Assembly (NCBI RefSeq): GCF_003971255.1
Contig: NZ_CP034660.1
Location: 2,232,001 to 2,296,000, forward strand
Reading direction: 5' to 3'
Source of the DNA: Colwellia sp. Arc7-635
Lineage (GTDB): Bacteria > Pseudomonadota > Gammaproteobacteria > Enterobacterales > Alteromonadaceae
DNA: 64,000 nucleotides
Under the pieces are notes generated by a model, which saw only the letters and a program-made list of their open reading frames with translations, did not search any database and was not told the origin of the DNA. A program made the translations under genes and the position numbers. Each line of letters starts with the position of its first letter. The first letter of the stretch is position 1. Of the stretch, positions 17,227 through 25,088 are shown one piece after another.

Positions 17227-17352
17227 TAGGTTAAGTTTTAAATATTAGTTTTAAAATTATTTATGACGCTATCCTAACAGTGTAAAATTATTAGTGATGG
17301 TTGTCGTTGTAAACTCATACAAATAAGCAGCAAAGACTGCAAAGGGATATTT

Positions 17353-17511
17353 ATGAAAAAAATAGCATTAGTATTATTGAGCATGTTGTTAGTAAGCGCA
17401 TGTGCACCAGAAATTGGCAGTGAAGATTGGTGTGCACAATTGAAAGAAAAGCCGAAAGCGGATTGGACTGTTACAGAAGCAAAAGACTACACTAAACATT
17501 GTATTTTTTAA
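17353..17511 (+). CDS. DUF3012 small lipoprotein
   Basis: A 52-residue protein with a lipobox (LLVSAC, Cys17) and the DUF3012 pattern PEIGSEDWCAQLKEKPKADW followed by TEAKDYTKHCIF. Besides the lipidated Cys there are two others (C27, C50) that may form a disulfide. Ribosome site AAAGGGATATTT. Function unknown. Confidence 0.85.
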   Translation: MKKIALVLLSMLLVSACAPEIGSEDWCAQLKEKPKADWTVTEAKDYTKHCIF

Positions 17512-17608
17512 TATAAAAGCAGCTGAGTTAATACAGCATTTAGCTTTCTTGTATTTAACTCTACTGTACTTAGGCGAATGGACGTAATGGTCTTTCAGCC
17601 TTTGAGAT

Positions 17609-17648
17609 AAACCGATAGCTTGTTGATACAGGTTGTCGGTTTTTTATT
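17609..17648 (+). terminator. Possible terminator before the radical SAM gene
   Basis: AACCGAT and GTCGGTT form a 7-bp stem (one G-T) with an 18-nt loop, followed by TTTTATTATT. It may end the lipoprotein transcript. Confidence 0.4.
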
Positions 17649-17675
17649 ATTGTGTGACCAAGAGAAAATAAGATT

Positions 17676-18572
17676 ATGTATCCATTAGACTATATTGAAC
17701 CTGTTTTTCGACCACCAAGTGAGTGGAAAAGCCTGATTTTACAAGTAACAAACGGATGCTCATACAATAAATGCACCTTTTGCGATATGTACACCAGCGA
17801 CAGTAAAAAGTTTAAACCCAAAAAACTAGAAGATATCGAACAAGAGTTACAAGCCATCGTTGCCTCGTCATTGCCTGTTGGCCGCGTATTTTTAGCTGAC
17901 GGCGACGCTATGATGCTGCCATTTAAACGCTTGAAAGATATTCTGTTACTGATCAAACAATATTTACCGCAAGTAACACGTGTTTCAAGCTACTGCTTAC
18001 CTAGAAACTTAACCAACAAAACTGTTGAACAGCTCGCTGACCTAAACCAGTTAGGTTTAAAGCTGGTTTATATTGGCTGTGAAAGTGGTGATGATGAAGT
18101 ACTGGCGTTGATAGAAAAAGGAGAAACATACCAAAGTTCGCTTATTGCTTTGCAGAAAATAAAACAGGCTGGCATGAAATCGTCGGTGATGATTTTAAAT
18201 GGTTTAGGCGGCCCAGCATTATCAAAGCAACATGCTATTAACTCAGCGCGTTTAATGAATGAAGCTCAGCCGGACTTTCTCTCCACCTTAGTGGTCAGTT
18301 TTCCGTTAGGTGAAGCTCGTTTTGCGAAAAATTTTCCACAACACCAGCCATTTCGTTTGTTAAATCAGCAAGAGCTATTTAATGAAATGAAAATTTTGCT
18401 TTCAGAGCTAACATTAGAAAAAACCATTTTTAGATCTGATCATGCTTCAAATTATTTAGTCTTAAAAGGTGTATTAGGCAAAGATAAAGCAATGCTAATT
18501 AATACGGTGCAAATGGCAATCGACAAATCCAACAGCATACCTATTCGACAAGAATGGCAGCGAGGCTTATAA
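17676..18572 (+). CDS. Radical SAM protein
   Basis: A 298-residue iron-sulfur enzyme. The cluster motif is GCSYNKCTFCDMY (Cys28, 33, 36), spaced C-x4-C-x2-C, as in a family with the NGC..N.C.FC.MY signature. SAM-binding segments follow: FLADGDAMML, YIGCESGDDEVL and GGPAL. The substrate is not known. It stands alone between the lipoprotein and a hypothetical membrane protein. Confidence 0.82.
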   Translation: MYPLDYIEPVFRPPSEWKSLILQVTNGCSYNKCTFCDMYTSDSKKFKPKKLEDIEQELQAIVASSLPVGRVFLADGDAMMLPFKRLKDILLLIKQYLPQVTRVSSYCLPRNLTNKTVEQLADLNQLGLKLVYIGCESGDDEVLALIEKGETYQSSLIALQKIKQAGMKSSVMILNGLGGPALSKQHAINSARLMNEAQPDFLSTLVVSFPLGEARFAKNFPQHQPFRLLNQQELFNEMKILLSELTLEKTIFRSDHASNYLVLKGVLGKDKAMLINTVQMAIDKSNSIPIRQEWQRGL

Positions 18573-18767
18573 ACGGGGTTAGTTTATTTGTGTCGTAAAA
18601 TAGGGCGGTAATTTTGTTGTTTTATTTTCCCCTTGTTTAGGTGAGCTATTACAGGTGTTGACGAGTATAAATTGTTTTTATCGAACAATTAACAAGTCAC
18701 TCACTCTTACTCTGAATTTTATACAATTTAAGATGAGTGTGTTTTAATTCTTTCTGATAGTTTATCT

Positions 18768-18789
18768 AAAGCTGCCCATCAGCAGCTTT
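18768..18789. terminator. Short hairpin before the small membrane protein gene
   Basis: AAAGCTGC CCATCA GCAGCTTT is a perfect 8-bp stem. It is about 195 bp after the radical SAM gene and 39 bp before the next start, so it could be a terminator or part of the next gene's leader. The following TATGATGTTTT is only partly T-rich. Confidence 0.4.
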
Positions 18790-18828
18790 ATGATGTTTTC
18801 TAGTTTAAATCTATAGGAGTTTGTGATT

Positions 18829-19239
18829 ATGTGGGGATTGTACTGGCGTTATCTACTGTCAATTTCCTTGTCATTGGTTTTCGTTGCTTTTTTGAGTGAA
18901 CAACTAAATTTGTTAAGTTTAGTTAATGATTCTGGATTACTCCCCACCACTTTCTGGAGTATTATTGCGGTACTTTATATTTCAATATCACTTCTTCAAA
19001 CGAAAGGGCTACCTTATGTATTTTTAGGTAACAGATTACATCTAGCCAATAGGGCTTGGTATTTGTTTAGCTTTCTCACCATATCTTTTTTTCTCGCATT
19101 AGCAATATTTGGCTATGTGGTTAACCAAATAACTAACAAGGAGGTATGGGCTTTTTATAAACTGTTTGGGCAACCGTTATGTTTAATCTTTATTCCATTG
19201 TTTAGCGCATGGTTTGTTACAAGACGCGTAAAAATATAA
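18829..19239 (+). CDS. Hypothetical membrane protein
   Basis: A 136-residue protein with four likely membrane helices (about 6-26, 40-58, 75-100, 113-130) and few charged residues. I prefer the ATG at 18829 to a GTG six bases earlier because AGGAG at 18812 is then 9 nt away. I do not recognise the family. The REP-type repeats of the RAYT element start right after its stop codon. Confidence 0.6.
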   Translation: MWGLYWRYLLSISLSLVFVAFLSEQLNLLSLVNDSGLLPTTFWSIIAVLYISISLLQTKGLPYVFLGNRLHLANRAWYLFSFLTISFFLALAIFGYVVNQITNKEVWAFYKLFGQPLCLIFIPLFSAWFVTRRVKI

Positions 19240-19247
19240 AATTAGCA

Positions 19248-19586
19248 GTAAAATTAGCAGGACACCCATCCTTATAAATTAGCAGGACACCCATCCTAAA
19301 TTGAACAACCTTAGGCTCTGTACTAAGCTCATATAACCCTTTCTCTTTATGTCAGGTGCGTGATGACAACCCCAAGAAAGCAACAAATCAGTTTAGCGGA
19401 TACAGCTTATTACCACTGTATTACACGTTGTGTAAGGCGTGCGTTTTTATGTGGTGAAGATAAGCATTCAGGCCAAAGCTTTGAACACCGGCGAGGCTGG
19501 ATAGAAGATAAACTGCATTTCCTCACACAAGTTTTTGCCATTGACGTATGTGCCTATGCGGTGATGAACAATCACTATCATGTGGT
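19248..19586 (+). repeat. 339-bp tandem duplication, first copy of the RAYT 5' end
   Basis: This segment appears identical by eye to the next 339 bp (19587-19925). It holds two REP-like units (ATTAGCAGGACACCCATCCT at 19253 and 19278), the leader, and the first 76 codons of the transposase. The join after codon 76 (CATGTGGTGT then AAAATTAGC) is a clean head-to-tail boundary, as expected from tandem duplication or one-ended reinsertion. Confidence 0.9.
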
Positions 19587-19590
19587 GTAA
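19363..19590 (+). pseudogene. Truncated Y1 transposase fragment
   Basis: The first 75 codons of the RAYT transposase, ending at a stop made by the duplication join. It contains the HUH motif (HYH) as its last feature but lacks the catalytic Tyr region, so it cannot be active. Confidence 0.88.
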
Positions 19591-20902
19591 AATTAGCAGG
19601 ACACCCATCCTTATAAATTAGCAGGACACCCATCCTAAATTGAACAACCTTAGGCTCTGTACTAAGCTCATATAACCCTTTCTCTTTATGTCAGGTGCGT
19701 GATGACAACCCCAAGAAAGCAACAAATCAGTTTAGCGGATACAGCTTATTACCACTGTATTACACGTTGTGTAAGGCGTGCGTTTTTATGTGGTGAAGAT
19801 AAGCATTCAGGCCAAAGCTTTGAACACCGGCGAGGCTGGATAGAAGATAAACTGCATTTCCTCACACAAGTTTTTGCCATTGACGTATGTGCCTATGCGG
19901 TGATGAACAATCACTATCATGTGGTGTTATTTGTCGATGAAGAAAAAGCCAAACAATGGAGTATGACGGAAGTGCTTGAGCGCTGGCATCGATTATACAA
20001 AGGTACGCTATTAACCAAGCAATATCTTAACGGTGACACACTCAGCGAACCGCTACTCGATACAGTCAAAGCAACGGCAGGGACGCTTCGTCGTCGTCTC
20101 ATCGATATCAGTTGGTTTATGCGCTATATTAATGAAGGAGTTGCTCGCGCTGCCAATCAAGAAGATGATTGTATAGGTCGTTTTTGGGAAGCTAGATTTC
20201 ACTCTCAAGCACTGTTAGATGAAGCGGCCATTGCTGCTTGTATGGCGTATGTTGATTTAAATCCTATACGCGCTAATATCGCTGACACCCCAGAAACCTC
20301 TAGCCACACCAGCGTTAAACTGCGCTGCGAACAAGCTAAAACAGGTAAACAACCGAGCACACTGATGCCATTTGTCGGTAACCCCAGACAAGATATGCCC
20401 AAAGGCCTACCGTTTGACTTAACAGATTACCTGCAACTTATTGATATCACTGGGCGAAGTATTCGGGAAGACAAACATGGTTTTATCGAACAAAGCCAAC
20501 CAGGAATCCTCAAACGCTTAAATATATCAGCAGAGCACTGGTTAATTATCACCACCGAGTTTAGAACACAATTTCATGGTGCAGTCGGCCGAGAAGCGGC
20601 TTTGAGTGACTTTTGTGAACATCAACACTTAAAGCGACGACAAAACTTAAGTCATTGTAATCAGTTGTTTGCGTAAAGGCGATTAGCCAAAAATTAAACC
20701 AATAAGTATTCGATCCCAAAAGCGTTGTTTTTAAGCTTACGTTAAAAACAGGCTTGTCTAAAAAAACGTTTTTAGAGACAATTAAGTGAAATTATAGAGA
20801 AATATCATTAAACATTGTTAACAGAGAGCTCGCTGCACTAAGATTAAATTTTTCCTGTTCATGTAGCGATATTTTATTTTAGAGTGAGTGTCCGTTTTTT
20901 TT
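19587..20902 (+). mobile_element. RAYT element 1 (IS200-like Y1 transposase with REP ends)
   Basis: An element of about 1.3 kb. The left end has two REP units, CAGGACACCCATCCT. The right end is AGAGTGAGTGTCCG at 20881, the inverted counterpart of GGACACCCA with small changes. The single gene sits 110 bp from the left end. The 3' region contains a hairpin around CTAAAAAAACGTTTTTAG. The architecture suits a REP-associated tyrosine transposase rather than a DDE insertion sequence. Confidence 0.75.
19702..20676 (+). CDS. REP-associated Y1 (HUH) transposase
   Basis: A 324-residue single-strand transposase of the IS200-like Y1 fold. The HUH metal-binding pair is H71-Y-H73 in [11 protein letters not shown]. 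The RAYT-typical segments CIGRFWEARFHSQALLDE and CMAYVDLNPIRANIA follow. It should cut and rejoin DNA at REP hairpins. The start is the ATG at 19702 after AGGTG. It is complete, unlike its truncated twin upstream. A related protein, about half identical by eye, is at 49882. Confidence 0.9.
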   Translation: MTTPRKQQISLADTAYYHCITRCVRRAFLCGEDKHSGQSFEHRRGWIEDKLHFLTQVFAIDVCAYAVMNNHYHVVLFVDEEKAKQWSMTEVLERWHRLYKGTLLTKQYLNGDTLSEPLLDTVKATAGTLRRRLIDISWFMRYINEGVARAANQEDDCIGRFWEARFHSQALLDEAAIAACMAYVDLNPIRANIADTPETSSHTSVKLRCEQAKTGKQPSTLMPFVGNPRQDMPKGLPFDLTDYLQLIDITGRSIREDKHGFIEQSQPGILKRLNISAEHWLIITTEFRTQFHGAVGREAALSDFCEHQHLKRRQNLSHCNQLFA

Positions 20903-20903
20903 C

Positions 20904-21340
20904 CGGGAAGACAAACATGGTTTTATCAAACAAAGCCAACCAGAAATACTGAAACGCTTAAACATATCAGCAGAGCACTGGTTAATTATCACCACCGAAT
21001 TTAGAACACAATTTCATGGTGCAGTCGGCCGAGAAGCGGCTTTGAGTGACTTTTGTGAACATCAAAACTTCAAACGACGACAAAACTTAAGTCATTGTAA
21101 TCAGTTGTTTGCGTAAAGGCGATTAGCCAAAAACTAAACCAATAAGTATTCGATCCCAAAAGCGTTGCTTTTAAGCTTACGTTAAATACAGGCTTGTCTA
21201 AAAAAAACGTTTTTAGAGACAATTAAGTGAAATTATAGAGAAATATCATTAAACATTGTTAACAGAGATCTCGCTGCACTAAGATTAAATTTTTCCTATT
21301 CATTTAGCGATATTTTATTTTAGAGTGGGTGTCCGTTTTT
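20904..21340 (+). repeat. Diverged second copy of the RAYT 3' end
   Basis: This repeats 20464-20902 with scattered differences (for example GAAATACTGAAACGC for GGAATCCTCAAACGC). It covers the last ~70 codons of the transposase and the right end, finishing AGAGTGGGTGTCCG at 21322. The divergence shows that it came from a related but distinct element, so it is not a fresh duplication. It leaves a second right-end repeat just upstream of the TonB receptor. Confidence 0.85.
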
Positions 21341-21441
21341 TTTCTCCCCAGCACTGTCAATTATATGATGAGCATCTGTTAGCTAGGTTAAAACAATAAT
21401 TATTACCAATATTTACATTAATTTCTTAATTACGAAACTGT

Positions 21442-21470
21442 TTGACATAACTTGAAACATTTTCGTTAAA
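21442..21470 (+). promoter_or_regulatory. Likely promoter of the TonB receptor at 21535
   Basis: TTGACA at 21442-21447 and GTTAAA at 21465-21470 are 17 bp apart, giving a plausible sigma-70 promoter about 65 bp before the start codon. The -10 is weak. Confidence 0.4.
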
Positions 21471-21534
21471 ATTACAACTCACAAAGCAGTTACAATTGTT
21501 AAATATATGTCAATAATAAAAATATCTACTTATC

Positions 21535-23592
21535 ATGAATTTAAAAGTCTCTCTAAAAATTAAAACAGGGTTAGTTAGCCTATTAATTTTGCCTTATTTA
21601 GACACTGTTGCTAACGAATTATTACCTTCTAATTATAAATCAACTTATCAACCATCTTTTTTCATTCAATATCAACCACAAAATGCATACGACATGATCG
21701 AGAGGTTACCTGGCTTTTCATTTGACGGTGGATCGAATGAGCGTGGTTTTGGTGGCAATGCAGGCAATGTGTTAATTGACGGATCACGCCCAACATCAAA
21801 ATCTAGTGGGTTAAAAGGAGCGTTGACTAGAATACCTGCCGCACAAGTCGATAGAATTGAAATTATTCGTGGTGGTCAAGGTTCAAGTGAGACATCAGGG
21901 CAGTCAATTATTGCTAATATTATACGAAAAAAAGATATCACAACGGGTACTTGGGCACTTAAATTAAGACGAGCGCCTGATGGTGACTTAAGACCTAATA
22001 TTGAAGCAGCTGTCACAACAACTTTAGGTCAATGGGAAACTAATTTTGATACTGATATTGGCGGTTGGGTAGGGTACAGAACCGCAGTTATAGAAAATAA
22101 AGACAGTCAAGGTGATCTAAGAAAAAGTGCTAATGAAATACTCGATGAAAGAAATAATTGGGGTTATATAAACGGGCAAGGCTTCAGAGAATATACTGAA
22201 GGGCAGCTTACCCTAAATGGACGGATTGGTGGTGAAAAATGGCAAGGAGAAACGACAAGAGATATTTATCACGCGACATCATCAAAACAAGAAATTGATG
22301 GATTTTGGCAACTTGATGAAGATAATACCAACAAAGAATTAGAGTTAGGCATTGACTGGCTTGGTAATGACGATGAATGGAAATGGCATGTTTTAGGCTT
22401 AGCAGTTGTAAAGCATCAAAACTATGAAAACAGCTTTCATCGAGAAGACTATGCAGATCCCAGTTTATACGACAGTCATTTCAAACAAAAGAGGCTTAAA
22501 ACTGAATATATTTTAAGGAATACTTACGGGAAAATAGGTAGTGATAAATTTAGACCTGAGTATGGCTTTGAGATAGCGAATAATAAACTAGATACAGAAC
22601 TAGATTCTGTGGAAAACAACCAACAGCAACAATTAAGTGCAGCTAATGTCGTTGCTGAAGAAATAAGAGCAGAGCTATTCGTAACCTTTGCCTATAGTGC
22701 AACAGAAGACTTATCAATTGATGGCGGTTTAACAGCAGAGTTTTCTACCATTGAAGTTTCCGGTGATGCTTCAAATGAACAAAGTTTTACGTTTTTAAAA
22801 CCCAGACTATCAGCTAGCTATAACGTTAACTCTGAATTGCAATTAAGTGTTTTAGCCGAGCATAAAGTTGGGCAACTTAATTTTAACGATTTTGCTGCAA
22901 GTAATGACGCTGCTGATGATAGGGATACTGCTGGTAATCCAAATTTGAACCCCGATCAGACGACTGAACTAAGTACTCAACTTGATTGGGGCTTTAGTGA
23001 AAAAGGAAGTTTGTCAGTCAGACTATTTCATGAGTGGCGAATAGACATACTTGAATACATCATTTTACCTACCCAACATAGTGATGTGAGTCATGGCTTA
23101 GGTAATGCTGGCGATGCTACATTCTGGGGCTTTGAAGTGGCATTAAACTTACCATTAGATAACATTATAGATAATGGTTTACTGTTAATATCCTATGAAT
23201 ATTACGATTCTGAATATTTTGACTCTGTCATCAATCGTAATAGAATTATAAGTGACTATACACCTAAAGAATTTAATATTGAGTTCAGGCAAGACCTCGT
23301 TGAGCAAAAAATAGCCTGGGGTGTTGAATTTATTAGCCACTTTACCGAAAGTGATTACCTGGTTGATGAATTACATACATTTGAGGGTAATAATCGTTTA
23401 GAAGCCTTTATTGAAACTACATACTTTGATGGACTGAAAATTCAACTTCAAGTTGAGCATTTTAATACGGGTGAGTACACACGCTCAAGATTTCTGTTTG
23501 AAAATGATCGTTCAGGCGCTTATCTTGGTAGTCAGGTAGCTTATAGAAAAAGAGAGCCAGAGTTAAAGCTCTCTGTATGGGGCACTTTTTAA
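21535..23592 (+). CDS. TonB-dependent outer-membrane receptor
   Basis: A 685-residue receptor with signal peptide (to about residue 27), a plug domain (NVLIDGSRP near 83, VDRIEIIRGG near 107, then ANIIRKK) and a beta-barrel rich in alternating aromatic strands, finishing with an aromatic carboxy-terminus (LKLSVWGTF). It imports an unknown ligand using TonB. It stands alone with its own promoter. RAYT right-end repeats lie on both sides (21322; 23682 and 23711), so it may have arrived with, or been bracketed by, that element. Confidence 0.85.
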   Translation: MNLKVSLKIKTGLVSLLILPYLDTVANELLPSNYKSTYQPSFFIQYQPQNAYDMIERLPGFSFDGGSNERGFGGNAGNVLIDGSRPTSKSSGLKGALTRIPAAQVDRIEIIRGGQGSSETSGQSIIANIIRKKDITTGTWALKLRRAPDGDLRPNIEAAVTTTLGQWETNFDTDIGGWVGYRTAVIENKDSQGDLRKSANEILDERNNWGYINGQGFREYTEGQLTLNGRIGGEKWQGETTRDIYHATSSKQEIDGFWQLDEDNTNKELELGIDWLGNDDEWKWHVLGLAVVKHQNYENSFHREDYADPSLYDSHFKQKRLKTEYILRNTYGKIGSDKFRPEYGFEIANNKLDTELDSVENNQQQQLSAANVVAEEIRAELFVTFAYSATEDLSIDGGLTAEFSTIEVSGDASNEQSFTFLKPRLSASYNVNSELQLSVLAEHKVGQLNFNDFAASNDAADDRDTAGNPNLNPDQTTELSTQLDWGFSEKGSLSVRLFHEWRIDILEYIILPTQHSDVSHGLGNAGDATFWGFEVALNLPLDNIIDNGLLLISYEYYDSEYFDSVINRNRIISDYTPKEFNIEFRQDLVEQKIAWGVEFISHFTESDYLVDELHTFEGNNRLEAFIETTYFDGLKIQLQVEHFNTGEYTRSRFLFENDRSGAYLGSQVAYRKREPELKLSVWGTF

Positions 23593-23679
23593 AATTCCCT
23601 TACTTAAACGGTTATTTTTGTGAAATTTACAGATTTAACAGCTGGGTTAACATGATACTCACACTAGATTCTATAAAAG

Positions 23680-23729
23680 TTAGAGTGGGTGTCCCTTTAA
23701 AATTCAATTTAGAGTGGGTGTCCCTTTAA
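23680..23729 (+). repeat. Pair of RAYT right-end repeats
   Basis: TTAGAGTGGGTGTCCCTTTAA occurs at 23680 and again at 23709, 29 bp apart. The core AGAGTGGGTGTCC equals the right end at 21322. No transposase gene is attached, so these are stray REP units. Confidence 0.8.
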
Positions 23730-23814
23730 CTCTTTTTAACTCTTTAGGTTTTGAAGTTTAGAAGTTTAGAACTATCCAAATTTTCATTATATTTTCAAAA
23801 ATATAGTTGCGTAT

Positions 23815-24714
23815 TTATATATTTGATGTGGTTTGAATAATTTGGTTTCTGAGCCATTTATTCGCGGGATCAAAGTCGACATTGGTATGCCAATATAAAT
23901 GCACGTCAATATCATGCAGGCGAACAGGTAAAGGAAACACGACTAAATCAAGCACCTGGCTGTACATTTTTGCTGTTGTTTCCGTTAACGTTAGTAGCAT
24001 ATTGTTGTTGGCGATGACCTGACATGCAGAAAATGCATGTTGACAGCGCAAGCCTACTTTTCGTTGTAAACCTAAACGTCCTAATTCAAAATCTTCAATA
24101 CTAGCACCCACCGTTCGAGATGATACCAACACATGCTCTTGCGCAAGGTAGGTATCTAAATCAAGTGTTGTATTGACTACCGGATGATCTTTACGTGCTA
24201 ATACAACGAGTTTATTTTGATCTAACTGCGTATGTAAAATATTGTCACTGACCGGCACTAGGGTGTCTATGGCTAAATCAATATCACCACTGGCGAGTTT
24301 AGTTTCTAACTCACTGCGATTAACACGTCGGCTACTTTGCAAATTAATTAACGGGGCTTCTTTTTTAATACGCTGCATTAATGGCGGTAAATAGGACGCT
24401 TCTAATGCACCATGCAAAGATATATTAAAGTTATTACGGGAAACAAGTGGCTCAAATTGCCTCGACTGAGCCAAACATACTTTTAATTGCTGAAGGGCTT
24501 CACGCACATCAGCGATAACATTGTTGGCCACCGGAGTTGGGCGCATTTCATTGCCTTGGCGAATAAATAAGGCATCATCAAAATTATGTCGAAGTTTACT
24601 TAATGAGTGACTAACAGCAGGTTGCGATAAATTAAGTGCAGACGCGGCTTTGGTAATGTTTCCTTCACAATAAATTGCTTCAAATACTACAAATAGATTC
24701 AAATCTACTTTCAT
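23815..24714 (-). CDS. LysR family transcriptional regulator
   Basis: A 299-residue LysR regulator. The amino-terminal helix-turn-helix is FEAIYCEGNITKAASALNLS followed by QPAVSHSLSKLR. The effector domain follows from about residue 90. The ATG at 24714 has GGAG at a good distance. It is divergent from the TonB receptor at 25089, the usual layout for LysR control. The 29-bp repeat in the shared region is a candidate operator. The inducer is unknown; it may control the catabolic region to the right. Confidence 0.92.
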   Translation of the reverse strand: MKVDLNLFVVFEAIYCEGNITKAASALNLSQPAVSHSLSKLRHNFDDALFIRQGNEMRPTPVANNVIADVREALQQLKVCLAQSRQFEPLVSRNNFNISLHGALEASYLPPLMQRIKKEAPLINLQSSRRVNRSELETKLASGDIDLAIDTLVPVSDNILHTQLDQNKLVVLARKDHPVVNTTLDLDTYLAQEHVLVSSRTVGASIEDFELGRLGLQRKVGLRCQHAFSACQVIANNNMLLTLTETTAKMYSQVLDLVVFPLPVRLHDIDVHLYWHTNVDFDPANKWLRNQIIQTTSNI

Positions 24715-25088
24715 ACAATCTCCATAGTGCTAATGATGTGTCTAGAATATTTCTAGCAATGCTGCTAGCAGTAAGGCACTAGCTAATTTGTTTTTATATC
24801 GGTCATTTATTTATTCTTATTTTTAACGTTATTCTTATTATGGATAGTTAGTTATAAGAACTATTCATTTGTTTAATTTAATGGCTAGACCTAGCATAGT
24901 CAAGTAGTACAAAAATTGTCCTGCAGGAATCGTTAACATTGCGTTAATGGTGATAATTAAGAACAGCGCTGCCAGCAAGGGGCAAATGTACTTAAAACAA
25001 TAATTCATGTTCGAACAATGTATTTGAACAGGATCACATTAGATGAATACGTGTATTTTGGTATTTATAGCAAACTCGGGGATTCAAG
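24715..25088. promoter_or_regulatory. Divergent promoter region of the LysR and TonB receptor genes
   Basis: There is no gene in this 374-bp region. The 29-bp repeat lies at 24851-24879. With its flank it forms ATAGTT, 9 bp, AACTAT (24845-24865), a LysR-like interrupted palindrome. I could not assign promoter boxes with confidence. Confidence 0.5.
24851..24879 (+). repeat. 29-bp shared upstream element, copy 1
   Basis: Begins GTTATAAGAACTATTCATTT and ends GTTTAATTT. It is repeated exactly at 28045-28073 and approximately at 58257-58285, each time upstream of a catabolic gene. Confidence 0.8.

Noticed and set aside
19248-23729. CRISPR array from the repeated GGACACCCA / GGGTGTCC units
   Set aside because: The units are few, unevenly spaced, in both orientations, and tied to transposase ends. 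There are no cas genes.
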